A stretch of 64,000 nucleotides of DNA from Hybos culiciformis (Eukaryota; Arthropoda; Insecta; Diptera; Hybotidae). The notes below the pieces were generated by a model. It made no database searches and was not told the origin of the DNA. It saw only the letters and a list, made by a program, of their open reading frames with translations. Below, piece by piece: positions 40,285-53,555 of this stretch. Position 1 is the first letter of the stretch; each line of letters opens with the position of its first letter. The position numbers and the translations under genes are program-made. Location of the stretch: the NCBI GenBank assembly GCA_964007475.1, contig OZ023274.1, positions 85,765,936 to 85,829,935 on the forward strand, in the 5' to 3' direction.

Positions 40285-41962
40285 TAATTCTACAAAATTA
40301 TGCAGAATTTTGGCATAAAAATTATACTAATAATGAATTAATTAAGTCGGATAATTGTTTCTCATATATGTACGCATCAAAAACTTCTCTAAATTGATTA
40401 AGTCTATTAGTATCGTTATATCAACAATAAAATTTCTTATAATTTATTTTTTATAATTAACTTTATGCTATTATATATGATTATCATGTTTATGTTGTAC
40501 AAAAAGTTCATTACCGTAAAAAATAAAATTATTCCATATAAATTTATGTGATTAATTTATTGCAAAAGAACCTAATATATTATCTAAATAAATTCATTAT
40601 TCTTTTTTTTTTGTTTTGTTTTAAAAAGTAATGCATATACATAAGAATGTGTAGATAAAAAAACTCTTTAGACTTTTTAAGAAATTTTTAAGAAATCTTT
40701 TAATTATATTTCATCAACATTATACGATATATATCACCGTGACAGTTTTTAAAACCAAAGTTAAGATAACAATAATATTATTCGTAGACAATTTAATGAA
40801 AATTTTATTTATTTGTCTGGAGGTAATTTTTTTTAACTTGACTACGATCATTTATTACAATTTTCTTCTTTTTTTTTTTTTTTGTTTTTATTCAAAATAA
40901 TGAATGAATATGACTTTAAGTATATTACCTAAAGATTTCTTTTTGAGTTTGAACATAAAATTGTTTATATTTTCTTATCCTTGTACTTGTATATAATATA
41001 TTTTTCAAAGAATAATATGTTTTCATTATAAAAAAAAATAATAGCAACTAAATAATAGCATAGCGCATTTCAAAAAAAAAAAAAAGTTTTATAATTAATT
41101 TTTCTTATTTATTTCTTTAATAAAAATTCAAATCATTATTCCCTACTGCTATTTCGAAGTTTTCTTTTTAGATTCTTTGTATTTATCTCAGCATAAATTT
41201 AAGATAAATTTAAGATAATCTGAGTTTGTATTTTATATTTTTGTAAACAAAATTTAGCTTAATTTTTTTTATATTTTTAAGAGTAGGGCTCATTCCATTA
41301 TTTTTGAATTTAATTTTAATAAATTATAATTTCTGTTATCAGTTATGGTCAAAATGTATTTCATTTAAATAATACCATTGCTTAGTTTAAAAAAATTCAA
41401 ATTAACAATTTTCTTAAACTAATAAAATGAAAAATATATGATGTTTCATTCAAGCAGCTATGTATGCTGATTATATACAAACAAAAGCTTTTCCATTATG
41501 TTTTCATTTTTCTCAATCTATGTGATTTTCTAATGATTACATAAATAAAATCAGCTGAGGCATCAAAGCATGCGCATAATGTACGAATAGGTGTACAAAT
41601 AAAATGTGTGTCTATAAGAGCAAAATAACATATTTTTGGCTAATGTTCAACTTAAAAAAAAAAAGCAATTTAAATCTGTCATTAAAAAAAAGACACGAGC
41701 ATATTCATTCATTCAAAATAATTTTGTTTTTTTCATTTAAAATAATTCTAAATTATCTACTACACACCTAATATCCTTGAAAATCTTTAAAAATATTCAA
41801 TTGCATTTTCCACATAATAAAAGAGGAAGTAATTCACAAAAAAAAGTTGACATTCAAAAGCTCTAGAATTTGTTTTTCAAAATTAGTATATGGGTGATAG
41901 CTGTTGATTAAATTAACTTAAAAAAAGGTTAGAACCCAAGGATTCGGACAAAAAAATATGTT

Positions 41963-42062
41963 TAATTCCTGATTTCAACCGAAGTATATCAAAATTAAAG
42001 TATTCTGAATGCTGAAAACAGGCGGCCCCATACTTCATTTACGAGGTACTGTTCCATATTTT
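41963..42062 (+). repeat. Dispersed repeat, copy A
   Basis: Shares with 61516-61625 (same strand) the ordered blocks CCTGATT, AAAYTAAAGTAT, and ATACTTCATTTAYGAGGTACTG followed by a T-rich stretch containing CATATTTTTT. Divergence in between is considerable. Identity of the repeat family is unknown, and no terminal repeats or duplications were found. Confidence 0.55.
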
Positions 42063-45000
42063 TTAAGTATCTTTACTAACTTTTCTGTTCTTTGCTTATA
42101 AAAAAAAATAGCAATAATTTTTTCACGCAACATTTAGTTTTTTTTGGGTTACTATCTCAATTGAAATTGCTCTAATAAAATACCCAATTTCGGATTATTT
42201 TAATGAAACTTACTTGATAAATTTAAATATCTTTGTTTTTAAAGAATTTTAAAACCGGAAATATATATAATTATTTCATTATAACTAATTTAAGATTTTA
42301 AAACAATATTATTATGTGTCAATAATTTAAAATAAACATGTTTTTATATACTTATGTATATTATTTTCAAAAATTGAATGAAAAATATTTTTTATATTAA
42401 TATTATGAATGATATTTTGTACAAATTGCGATCATAAACATTTGCATTTTATTTTTAAATTTAATAACAACTCAATTAAGTGAAAAGAAATATATTTAAA
42501 ATAAAACCTATAATAATTATAATACTGAATAATTTTAAGATATAAACTATAAGTTAAAATGAAAACAAATAGTTTCTGCCATCCGACGGAATCAAGCTTA
42601 CACAAGGAAAAGGTTTCTGAGCTTGGTTAAACATACCACAATTCTCGTAACACTTCAACATTTTGTTCAAGTTATTATTATTTAACATAGAGAAATAATT
42701 GAATTTAATTCTGTACTAAAACTGAATCAAAAGCTAAAGCATTCTAAAATATCGAAGTTTTAAAATATTTAAGAAACTCCTGGCATGGTTTATGCAAAAA
42801 AATTGTTTTGTCAACCTATTTCTAAGCTGTTAGGTAGAAATAAATAAACATATAAAAATTTATTAAGTTTATATCTCAATTTTAAGAGTGCGTGAAGAAA
42901 AAGTATGATGCGCACAAAAAATTCTCGATATTAAGATTAATTATTTGAAAAAGTGTTAACTCAATCAGAGAGAATTTTTAAGCTTTCACAATTTAAAAAT
43001 GTATTTTCAATGTTTTATTCCTTTCATAAAAAGTTTTAAACGCAAGTGTCTGTGAGTTTTTCGAAAAAAAAAGAAGCTGAATTTAAGCATATCTTGCGTA
43101 GTTGAATTTTAATTATATTAACTACCGTTGAATTATAAAATTTTCCGATGTTAGGATCAGACTTAAATTTGAAACCATGGTTAGACATAATTGTGCACAT
43201 AAAGAAAGCAAAACTGATACCTATCTTTTATAATAAAATAAGAACAGCAAAAACAAAAAACACATGTTAAAGTAAGTTATCAGGATTTTTTTTGACAGAT
43301 ATTTTATAAGCTGGACTAAAGCCTGCCGATTGGTAATTCAAACTGTGATGGTAAAGCATAATGATATTGCAAACTTAGCATAATTACTCAATATTAGAAG
43401 CAATTTACAGGCAATCTAGTATTAATTTCTACATATTTACTTTTCTTCAAATTTTCTATGAATTTCAATAAGAATGTATGCTCTTTAATTAAAAATTTTA
43501 TTTCTCAGTCTTTAGTCTTCAGTCAAATCGGAACGAAGTAAGTTCAAAAAATAAGCGGTAATTTTTTTTTTGGTATATCGTTAATGGACGGAAAAGCTTA
43601 ATTATTTTAAAAAATTATTGGATAAAATTATAATTAGTGAAAATATATTGATTAATTTATTAGAAATCAATTGTTACAAATAAATATAATTATATAATTC
43701 AATTAATATTGTATAATTTGTCAGTAAAAATGAAAATATTTAATTTCCCAGGCAATTCTATGAGTTATTTTTAACCCACTTAGTTAAAGAGCTCAATAAA
43801 TAGAACCCAAATTTGGTATTGATTGAAAATGCTACTTGCATCTTACTTACAAAAAAAATTAAATAAATTAAATTTCAATTCAAGTTGGGCTAGATTCATT
43901 TATTCAAGAAATTGGAAGAAAATTTCTATGTCTGATTTGATGAACTTACATATGGTTCTTTTTTTTATTCTATTCAAATCAGTCCAAGGTTACAGCACAC
44001 TACAGGATTGAATATTAGAAAAACAAATTACATTGTTTTTATCGTTATTCCGACATATAAACTTTAATAGTCAAAATAATTTGTGGTGAAGTTTGTGTAA
44101 AGAACTTTTTGCTATAAAATTTACTAGAAATTATACAATATTTAAAATATTGATAAAATATTTTAAAATTTTCCAAAAAAAATTGATTTTCAGTCGACTT
44201 TTAACTTGGTTACACATTGATCTCTAATAATCCTACCACAGTCGCCTTAAGTTTTTTTTTTATTTGATATAGAATTGAGCTCTCGCACTAAAACCACAAA
44301 AAAAAATTAAAGTTTTCGAAATTAAAAAAAAAAAAAAAAAGATACTCTACGGATATAAAAGTGCGAGCACCCAATCGCTGTTCTTAAAATAAATATAATT
44401 TTTATGTGCTTAAAGAATTCATAGAAAATAAGAAAAATAATGAAAAATCAAAACAAAAATATTTTTGTTCAATTTTTTTTTTTTTTTTTTCAAAATTAAA
44501 TAAAAAGAGAAATTTTTGGGAAAATTCTATTTCTGAAAAAGTGAAAGAAGAAAAATTTTAAAATTTAACTAAAGAAAATAATATATAATTTTTAATTTCT
44601 AATTGAAATAAAAATAGAAATTTTAAATATCTGAAAAATAATTTCAACTTAAAATTGTATAAAAAAAACAAGTTTCCAATTTAAAAAAGAAAAGCTGGGC
44701 CTGGATTACAGCTTTTCTTAATAAAAATATTGATTTAACAACAACAAAAAATAAATTAAATATAATATTCTTTAAAAATGAAAATAAATTATAAAATCTT
44801 AACAATATGAAATTTAAAAAGAATTTCAAAAATATTGCATGATTTCCTCTCAAACTAGAAAATATCTGATCGTTTGAAAATTATTTTACAATTTTTGTCG
44901 AAACTTAAAAGTTCCACTTCTTTTCAATCAAATCAGGAAAATTGATAGTGTCCTATGGCTATTATATTAATATTATATTTCTAATATTAAAAAAAAAAAA

Positions 45001-48000
45001 TAATTTTTGCTCCTTCTTTACAAAAATTGTTCAAAATAGAAAATAAATTCATTTAATTGTTTTTTTTATTTTTATATTACTTTTCATGAAAAATTTTTTG
45101 CTTCCCATGAAAATTTAATGATCAATTTTCTCATTTTAGATTCACAAATAGCTAAGTATATTCTAAGTATACTCTTAAAAATGAAAATATATCTAATGAA
45201 ATTTTTATTCTTTCAATTTAAAATGCAAATTTTAATATCTTCTAAAAAAATATAGAGAAATTGAGATGAAAAATTAAAATTTTTTTTGGACTTTCAATTC
45301 TACAATTCATTATGAGTGAATTTTATTGATTTCTTTAAGTTAAAAACTACACACTATCGCAAGCTATTTAAAATTAATTTTAAATTTTCTTTTAACTTTA
45401 TTTATATGGGAGTAGTAGATTTTTAAGAACAATTAATATATTTAAAATGGAATTTCAAAAGATTTGTAAAATAAAAGACACAAATTAAAATTTAATTAAA
45501 AGGTTCAAATAAACTTCTGTCTTATTGATCGATGAACAAATAATTTAAAAAAAAAATTATATATTTATCATGTTCTTATGGCAATAACAAAAATAAAACT
45601 TTTTTTTTTAGGTATCTTTCATCTATGATGTCGAATGTATGTTATAGTTTAATACAAAAAAAAAAATCATGCCCAAACCATGTTTAATTTTTTAATAACA
45701 GAATGGAACCAAATCCTGTAAATTCTCAAATTATAATGTAATCTTTCAAAATAAATAGCCCTGCTGCACTATATACTGTCTTAATATATAATAGGTATTG
45801 AATAAAAAAAAACAACATTTTAGTTTATTATCGTAATAATGAAATGATAAATTTATCACAAAACTAATTTGATTTATTTAATATATTCAAAACAAAGTTC
45901 GTTTCTATGCTTACAAAATATAAATAATAATTTATGAAATTTTATACAATATTTACAAACAGAAAATATTTTAGAAAATTTATTTAATTTTGTTTTTTTT
46001 TTTTTTTTTTTCATTTTTGTTTTTATAAACTCTTAAATTAAAAAAAAATTTATATATAATAAATATTTTACGAATAAATATAACATCGAAACCAAAATCA
46101 AATCCTTTGAAACTAATTTAAATTGGAAATTAATTAAAACCATTTCAAATTATATTTGTTTTTCCTGTTTTAAATGTAAATAAATTAAATGGATATAATA
46201 GTTTTACGATTGCAGAATCAAATTAAAAATTCTAAAAATAAAAATAATTATACATACCAAAAAAATAAAAAAAAAAAACACCCCAATTCATAAATTATTT
46301 CTTTTGCACCATTTTTAACTATTCGGGTATTATAAATATATATTATTTACAAACAAATACTATAAGTATATACATATACATAATATTTATAGATAACGAT
46401 GAAAATTACCAGTTACAAATCCTTTAATCGCGGTTTTAACAAATGAGAATTGAAAATTCACCAAATGAAAATTAATTAAAAAAAAAAATAATAATCCGTA
46501 TTAACATTTTATTTTTTATTTTTTATTTTTTTCAATTTAAATTTATAATAATGAATAAAAAATAAGTTTCCCCTAAGCTTACACTGGCTGTATGGTATTT
46601 AATTTTATTATATTTATTTAATTAGGATAAATCGGAAATATATGTTTTAATCGAAGTCTGCATTCTACAGTTTTCTAGGACGCAAAAAAATTTAAAAATA
46701 TTATAGACAAGTTCCTAATAAAAAATTAGACATCCTTATCATTTGATTTCTACTTTTATTTTCCTTAATAATATACTTGGAATTTCCTAGGAAATATATA
46801 TTGTATACCGATATAGTTGGAATTTCCAAGGAGATGAAGATATAATCTAAATTTGAATCCTAAACGAATATTTAATTTTTAGTAAATTTTCTACAAATTA
46901 ACAATCATAACCTACTGATCTGTTTAGTAGAGCTATAGGTATATACATTATCGACAATATCTTCGAGTGAAGACAAAACATTTTACATAAAAATTTACCT
47001 ACTATTTTGTTAGACGCTAAAAAAATTAAAAATTTTTCATCAAATACACATTAAATTGTGAAAATAAAAAAAAATCCAAAGCTTTAAAGTTTTCCGTAAG
47101 AGAATTTTTTTATTTTTAATGATAAATACAAAAATAGATAGCAATACTACTCAATAGGTTGTTGTGTTTTTTTTTTTTTTATTTTCAATTAACTACGAGA
47201 TTTTAAAAATATATTTAAATTTTTATTTCGGAAATGGTGTACAAGGATGAAATATTTAATATTAAATCCTCTTTACTATGCTGCATTTAACTAAAATAAT
47301 TGTGTCCTAATTTAAAATTAATATTGCTAATTTGAATTCTCTTAACTCGCATATTCTGGCATATTTTGGTTTATTGAAATTAAATTAAAGTGTTCAATGA
47401 ATAAAAGTATTAACTGCAATAGTTTACATTTTGATGAACATATTATAATAATCATTTTAATTAGAATATATAGATTTTATAAAAAAAAAACAAATGATTA
47501 TAGTTAAATTATTACAAAAAACATAACAATTTAATATTTCCAATCTTATAATTATGAATATTAGATTTGTATCAAAACGTGATAGGTTTGTAGATGGATA
47601 ATAGTTTTACAGGCTAGCCCTTAAATATATTAATCAAACTAAAAAGCGCATTTATTCAATATTTAGAGGAAAATATAAAATTATTAATTCAAAGAAATTT
47701 TTACCATAATTTTTTGAATAAACAATGTTTTTAAATTTAAGAATTTTTTTTTTTTAATATACCATTGGAAAAATTTAAATTAGTTTGATACTTAAAATTT
47801 AGTGAATTTTTACTAATTTCCAACTCCAAATTCCAAATAATATAGAATAGACAATAAAAAGAAAACATTTTCATTTTAAATTGTTTTACATTTATTAGTT
47901 TATTATAAAGTATCTTATTTACATAAATTTATTCTAATACCTAATTTATTATTAAATATAATGTATAACTTTATGCGCTGAACACTTCAATTTTATAAAT

Positions 48001-50966
48001 TTTCTGAAAATTAAAGCGAATTAAAAGCTAATTAAATTTTTCGGAAGAATGTATAATTAATTTCATTATTATTATTATTGTTATTATTATTTCATGTAGA
48101 TAAATAAATATGTAAATATTTAATAATTTAAACGTAATAAAATTGAAAATTATGTAAATTAGGTTTTATTAGTTTAAAACAATTTGGACAATTTGGTTGA
48201 AAAAAAAAATAATAATAATCTATAACTTTTTTTTTTGTATTTATTCTGAATAATATTATAATTGCAATTAAAAGGAGTCGTTCTGTAACTACATTGTTTT
48301 CAAATTACCCCAAACGAAATGATTTAGTTTAAAATAACATTATTATTAAATTCAATATTAGGTATGACACCTAAATTAAATTATTTTCAATTTACTTCAA
48401 AATTTTTATTTTTATAATAGAATATATTATTGTGTAATAGAAAATATATGAAATACTAAATTAGCAAATTGATTTGATATTCTACGCTTAAATGCTTACA
48501 ATTTTTTAACAATAATAAATGGAATAAATAATTTCAAAATTCAAATTTTTTATATAGTAGTTCTCATTTCTTTAATTTACATTAAAATAAAATTAAATTT
48601 TTTTTTTGATAATGTGTATTTAAGGATTCAAGTCAACTCTCAAGTATACTCTGGAAAAAGAAAATTAATTATTAACTATTTTCACATAAAATTTTTCACA
48701 ACAATATAATTTTTATTATTATATTTTTTCTGCTTACGTCTTTTAACCTAACGCATAAAAATTAATATGAAATTGAGACATTTAACAATATTGGTCGTAT
48801 ACACTGAACAAACAGATGGCTACCGCATATTCCTTGCTATGTTTACAGCTCTTACAATAACTAAATTAGCTTTCAGAAACTCATTTGCTACAATTCACTT
48901 GCTATACATTTTTGGACTAGTTAACAACTATAAATATTTGAAATTATAATTGAAAGATTTTAAGCATATACTGCCAGAATATAACAATGTTTTAGTCTGC
49001 TATTTAAATGTTTTACAGCTGATTTTCCAACGAAGTTAAAATTTTCAATGTCAGTAAAACATTTTCATTTTATTTCTGAAATAGTCGATTTAAATTTAAA
49101 TATTTGTTTGAACATCTATGTAAATAAATTGTTAAACTAATTAAAACTAAAATCATATTGAAAATCGTTATTTTTATTCATATTTTTATAATATCGTTAA
49201 GGGAAAATTATTTTTCTTTTCTAGTTATTAATATATACATAATATGTTTAAAGAATGTATAATAATAATTCATTTCATAAACTATGCATGCATATACAAA
49301 ATAATAACTCTCGCGTCAAGAATTAATAATTAAATTTATTCCCACACACAGAATATATATACTATATGTATAATTTAAATACAAAAATCTATTAAAAACT
49401 TTTCGAAAATCACTTATGCAAATAATAATTTGTTGGATAATAAGTTTTTTATTTTTAAAAGTTATTTTACAATTGACTTAATCCTGATTCAATTATTAAA
49501 CAATTATCATTGCAACATAATGATACTTTATTGCTTTAGACATGTAAATTGTGTAAGCAGGTAACACACAGTTAAATGAATTTGAAAAATACATTTTTAA
49601 AGTTTATAAAAGATGTAATAAGTACGTGATGGTTTGATATAAATATATAGGTTATTAATATTATTATGAATTATGAGCTAAAAGTCATCAGAACAAAAAT
49701 ATTGAAATTTTCATTTCATAGAAAAAATAAAATAGGAATAGTAAGTGAAATTTACAATAATAATTATTTTGAACATTAGTTTTTGTACCGATGACAAAAC
49801 ATAATTTCACTACCATATAAACGTTATAAACTTAAATGACCATAAATATCCAATTATATTTTGAATTGGTTAAAAAAAAATCCAAAAATTCAATAAACAA
49901 AAAAACAAAAATGGAAATTAAATTATATGGGAAAAAAAATTCCATTCCAAAATTCGAACTGAAGTCACGGTAAATCAAGCACATGTCATATGAGGTATAA
50001 ATAATTATATATGTATAAATCCAACTACATACATCACAGGACAACATAATAATCAAATATTTTATTTTCTAAATATTCAAGTAATTTTGTTCCTCTTAAT
50101 ATGTTTTTTTTTTTTCATTAAAGAACTATTTATTTTCAAACCTACAAAAATGAACTTTATTCTATAAAAAAAACTAAATAAAATACTTTAAAATTCCACT
50201 ATCAATAAACATAAGTCCTATTGCTTTTAATTTTTTTTTATATATATATAATTTTAGAACTGCATATAAGTATTATATGCACTTTTTTTTAAATATTTCA
50301 AAAATTTAGTTGTGTACCTAATTGCATTTATATTCAACGAATTTTATTGACAAAAAAATATATATGTATATAATAAATATAGAACGCAAACAATATTTTA
50401 ATTCAATTTAAAAAGTTTAGACAGAACCTTTATTCGCATTATTTTGAATAGCAATGAAAAGAAGAAAAAAAAAACTAAAATAAAAAAATAAAAACAGAGT
50501 ACCTAGCGTGAATAAATTTTCAATACGTATTTTGGCAGCATATTTTAGAAAGTTCTGTCTATTGCCCGGGATAATAATTTTTTTATTTTATTTTTTTTTT
50601 TTTCAGTAAAGTAGATATTTTATTTTTTTCATTAAAATTTATATTTTTATACGTACATACATTATATATATCCTTTGGCCAAAAATTTTGGATAATATTA
50701 GAACATGTAAAGTTTTTGTTGATGCGGTGAAATATTGTAGGGAAATTTGCTTCACTAAACTTTATTATTTTTCATTTGTTTGCATTTCAAATATTTTATT
50801 ATTATTTTTGTTGAATTTTTATTTTTATTTCTCAGTATACTGTTTGAAAGAAATTCTTAACCATAATATAAAATATAGAAAGAAGATGAAAATGTTTATA
50901 AGATAAAAATTCGTAAGCTCAAATATCTGGCTAATCATATTTTGGATTATTCACATTTCATAATCG
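42063..50966. other. Non-coding AT-rich spacer
   Basis: No exon, RNA gene or bounded element was recognised. Open frames are short and compositionally driven. A pair of GGAATTTCC sites at 46779 and 46819 is noted as a finding only. Confidence 0.6.
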
Positions 50967-51398
50967 CAGGGCCTATGAGAGGCATTTAGACGTTCAGGTA
51001 CGACAACATATTAGAGGACCACATATGAAAAAAAATTTTCTATAGTTTTAATCGAGTTCAAAAAACTAAATTGTACAGGTTAATTCAATTCGAGAGAAAA
51101 AAACTAAAACAATTTCAGTTTAAACTTTTAAAAACGTGAAACAGTCCTATGTACTACTACTAACCAAGTAGTAACTTCTGCTTTATAAACTTTTTTATAA
51201 TAATTTCAACTTAATGGTACAGCTCAAAGCATAATAAATATTTCACGTATAGACCCACAAGAATGCATCATATTATTGAGCAGTTAGTTGTTTATTGCTT
51301 ACGTAAAAATGCGAAGTAATCTTTTTGATAGTTTAGTAAAATGTTGTTTGAAAGCTCCTTAATTAAGAGGCCCATGTGAAAAGATCTTCTTGGGCCTG
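50967..51398. mobile_element. Possible degraded hAT-like element
   Basis: The left edge is CAGGGCCTATGAGAGGC. The right edge, read inverted, is CAGGCCCAAGAAGATC with a nearby GGGCCTCTT. CAGGGCC/CAGGCCC ends bordering a non-coding segment of this size occur in hAT MITEs. The flanks CATAATCG and TTCATAAA give no exact 8-bp duplication in register, although both contain CATAA. This is a weak call. Confidence 0.3.
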
Positions 51399-52820
51399 TT
51401 CATAAATAGTGTAGATAGATATATTATGGAAAATGAAGCAATACAAAATTTAGATTTTTATTATCTGATTATTATATGAAAATTACGTTATAAGTTACTC
51501 ATTTATAATTTTATCAATATTTATGAACTAAACATTTTAGTCAAATTATTAAATAATTACAATTTGTTATGATGATTCATTTAAAAATAATGTATAAATC
51601 CTATAAGAATAAATATATAATTCTCTAATTACCTTTAAGCTTTAATATACTCTCCTTTTTTTAAGGATACTCAAATTTTTTAATTTATATTTCGAAATTA
51701 AGAGATTCACATTTTTCTCTTTATTTCAACGTCAAATAATATTTATAACTATATATATATGCATATAAATAAATTAACTAGTAATTTAAAAACAAAATAC
51801 TTTTATAAAAAAAATTTTAGTGTTTTAAAATTTAAAAAAAAATGATTCAACATAAACTACCCACGATGATGTTATTTTGAAAATCAAAACAAAATAAAAT
51901 TTATTATATAAATAAAATTGTTCAATATTATATTATTTCATCACATAGAGTTTATTTATTCATTTATTTTATCCTTTTTTTTTTGTTTTTTTTTTTTTTC
52001 GATTTCAAAGACCATATTATTTTATTTTTCAATCCGGGTCTAGAGTTCAAAATTTATAGAGTACTTTTTATTTTCCAAAAAATATTTTAGTCTATTCAAA
52101 AAAAAAAAAAACTAAACAGTAGATTTGAATGAACTTAGCACATATTAGAATATTATTGAATTTTAGCAAGAATTTTGTGAATGAAAATAACTGCAAAATG
52201 GAACATCAAATACGATAACATTAGGACATGACATTATCAAAAAATATCGGATTTAAATAAAATATCATTTAACTTGAATAAATTGATAGTTTGAAAAACG
52301 ATCTTGTCAAAAGAAAACTTAAACTAACACACTTCTGCATGCCATTTATAGTTCAAATTTTTCACTCAATTACATAATGCGTTCAATTTTCCCAAAAATA
52401 TTATTACAAATTTTCAATATCCAATACTATCGCTAATTTTTGAACCAGAAACAGAATGAGATATATCCAAAAATATGGTGAATATTATAAAAATAAATTT
52501 ATTAATATCCATTTTCACTAAAAAAAAAAAAATAAAAAAAATTTTATACTGCAGTGCAGGACACCAAATGGTTTAAATGACTTCATTTTACCACGAAAAT
52601 ATTGATTGTTATTTCGTGCGAAATTTTCGGCTTAATATAAATTATATTTCAAAATTGAAATGAATTAAATATAAATATTCGATATATCCAGATTTTTTAA
52701 AAAAATATATACATATAATTTTTATTCGAAAATTTTCATTTAAGTACATGAAATAAAAAAATTATTTTAAAATAAAACAAAAATATATTGGAATTTTTTA
52801 ATTCACTAGAAATCTCTGTC
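51399..52820. other. Non-coding AT-rich spacer
   Basis: Nothing recognisable beyond A/T homopolymers, including long T runs near 51970-52000. Confidence 0.6.
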
Positions 52821-53555
52821 TTAAGCACAGACAAATATAAAATACACAGACGAATAAGTTCGTACAACTTTCTTAATATGAAAAATAAAACAGCTGCCGA
52901 CTAGTTCCACTTCACAGTAAATTAACATTTTTGTCAATACTATTAATTGGAACTAGGGTTTCCATACTCGGTTATCGAGTACTCGGTTACTCGGTTATTT
53001 TCCTGTTTTTTACATTACTCGAAAATCGAGTTTTCGGCTTTAATACTCGGTTATTATTTAAACAATTTTGTAGAGGCAAAATAAATATCAAATGAACTCA
53101 AATTGAAAAAAATTGTGTAAGTACTAGGCTTTGAAAAAATTTAGTTTTGGTTTTTTGTTTTAAAAATTGCAGTCCAAATTCAAAACTAGTGAAAGCAAGT
53201 AAGTAAGCTTTTCAAAAAAATTGTTTTGGTTCTTCTTTTATATTTGAAAATAAGTTTATTCGACAAACTGGAAACTTCGAATGGTTAGATGTACTAATTT
53301 TTTAAAAATGGTTTAATTAATGTTATAATTTTAATTAAAAATTAAAAATATAACATAAATTACATAACATAAATTTTTTGTTTTAAATACTCGGTTAATC
53401 GAGTACTCGGTTAATTTTCCTTAAAGATACTCGAAAACTCGGTTAATTGATTTTGCCGAGTAATTGGAAACCCTAATTGGAACTAATTATTTTTCATAGC
53501 CAAAAGTTGTATAAACTTATTCGTCTGTTAACATGATATTTGTCTGTAAAGCTAA
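52821..53555. mobile_element. Inverted-repeat element interrupted by a hAT insertion
   Basis: The left arm carries, in order, ACAGACAAATAT, ACAGACGAATAAGTT, TACAACTTT, TATGAAAAATA and TAGTTCCA. The right arm carries the same blocks inverted: TTGGAACTA, TATTTTTCATA, AAAGTTGTA, AACTTATTCGTCTGT and ATATTTGTCTGT. The two arms meet only if the 522-bp hAT element and one 8-bp duplication are removed, leaving about 205 bp of original MITE. Edges are near TTAAGC (left) and GCTAA (right). Duplicated flanks could not be fixed, so the superfamily is unassigned. Confidence 0.8.
52954..53475. mobile_element. hAT MITE nested inside the inverted-repeat element
   Basis: Ends are TAGGGTTTCCA and its inverted copy TGGAAACCCTA. 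They are flanked by an exact 8-bp duplication ATTGGAAC at 52946-52953 and 53476-53483, the hAT hallmark. Subterminal regions hold multiple ACTCGGTTA motifs (about seven, plus one inverted), including CGGTTATCGAGTACTCGGTT on the left and a near-identical direct copy on the right. The interior is non-coding, so this is a non-autonomous copy. Confidence 0.9.

Larger units (their letters stand above)
29283..41962. other. Non-coding AT-rich spacer
   Basis: No exon was supported. 29490-30360 is unusually dense in poly(T)/poly(A) runs. A slightly GC-richer patch at about 34760-35170 gives no convincing protein on either strand. A weak SINE-like fragment lies at 38477-38556 and a 17-bp tandem duplication at 40251. 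Confidence 0.6.

Noticed and set aside
43823..44011. 62-codon + strand frame starting with ATG
   Set aside because: Residues are mixed enough to notice, but there is no homologue I know, no splice signal and no composition shift.
49950..50000. Minus-strand CAGTTCGAATTTTGG resembling a polymerase III B box
   Set aside because: No A box at suitable spacing and no stem pairing; judged accidental.
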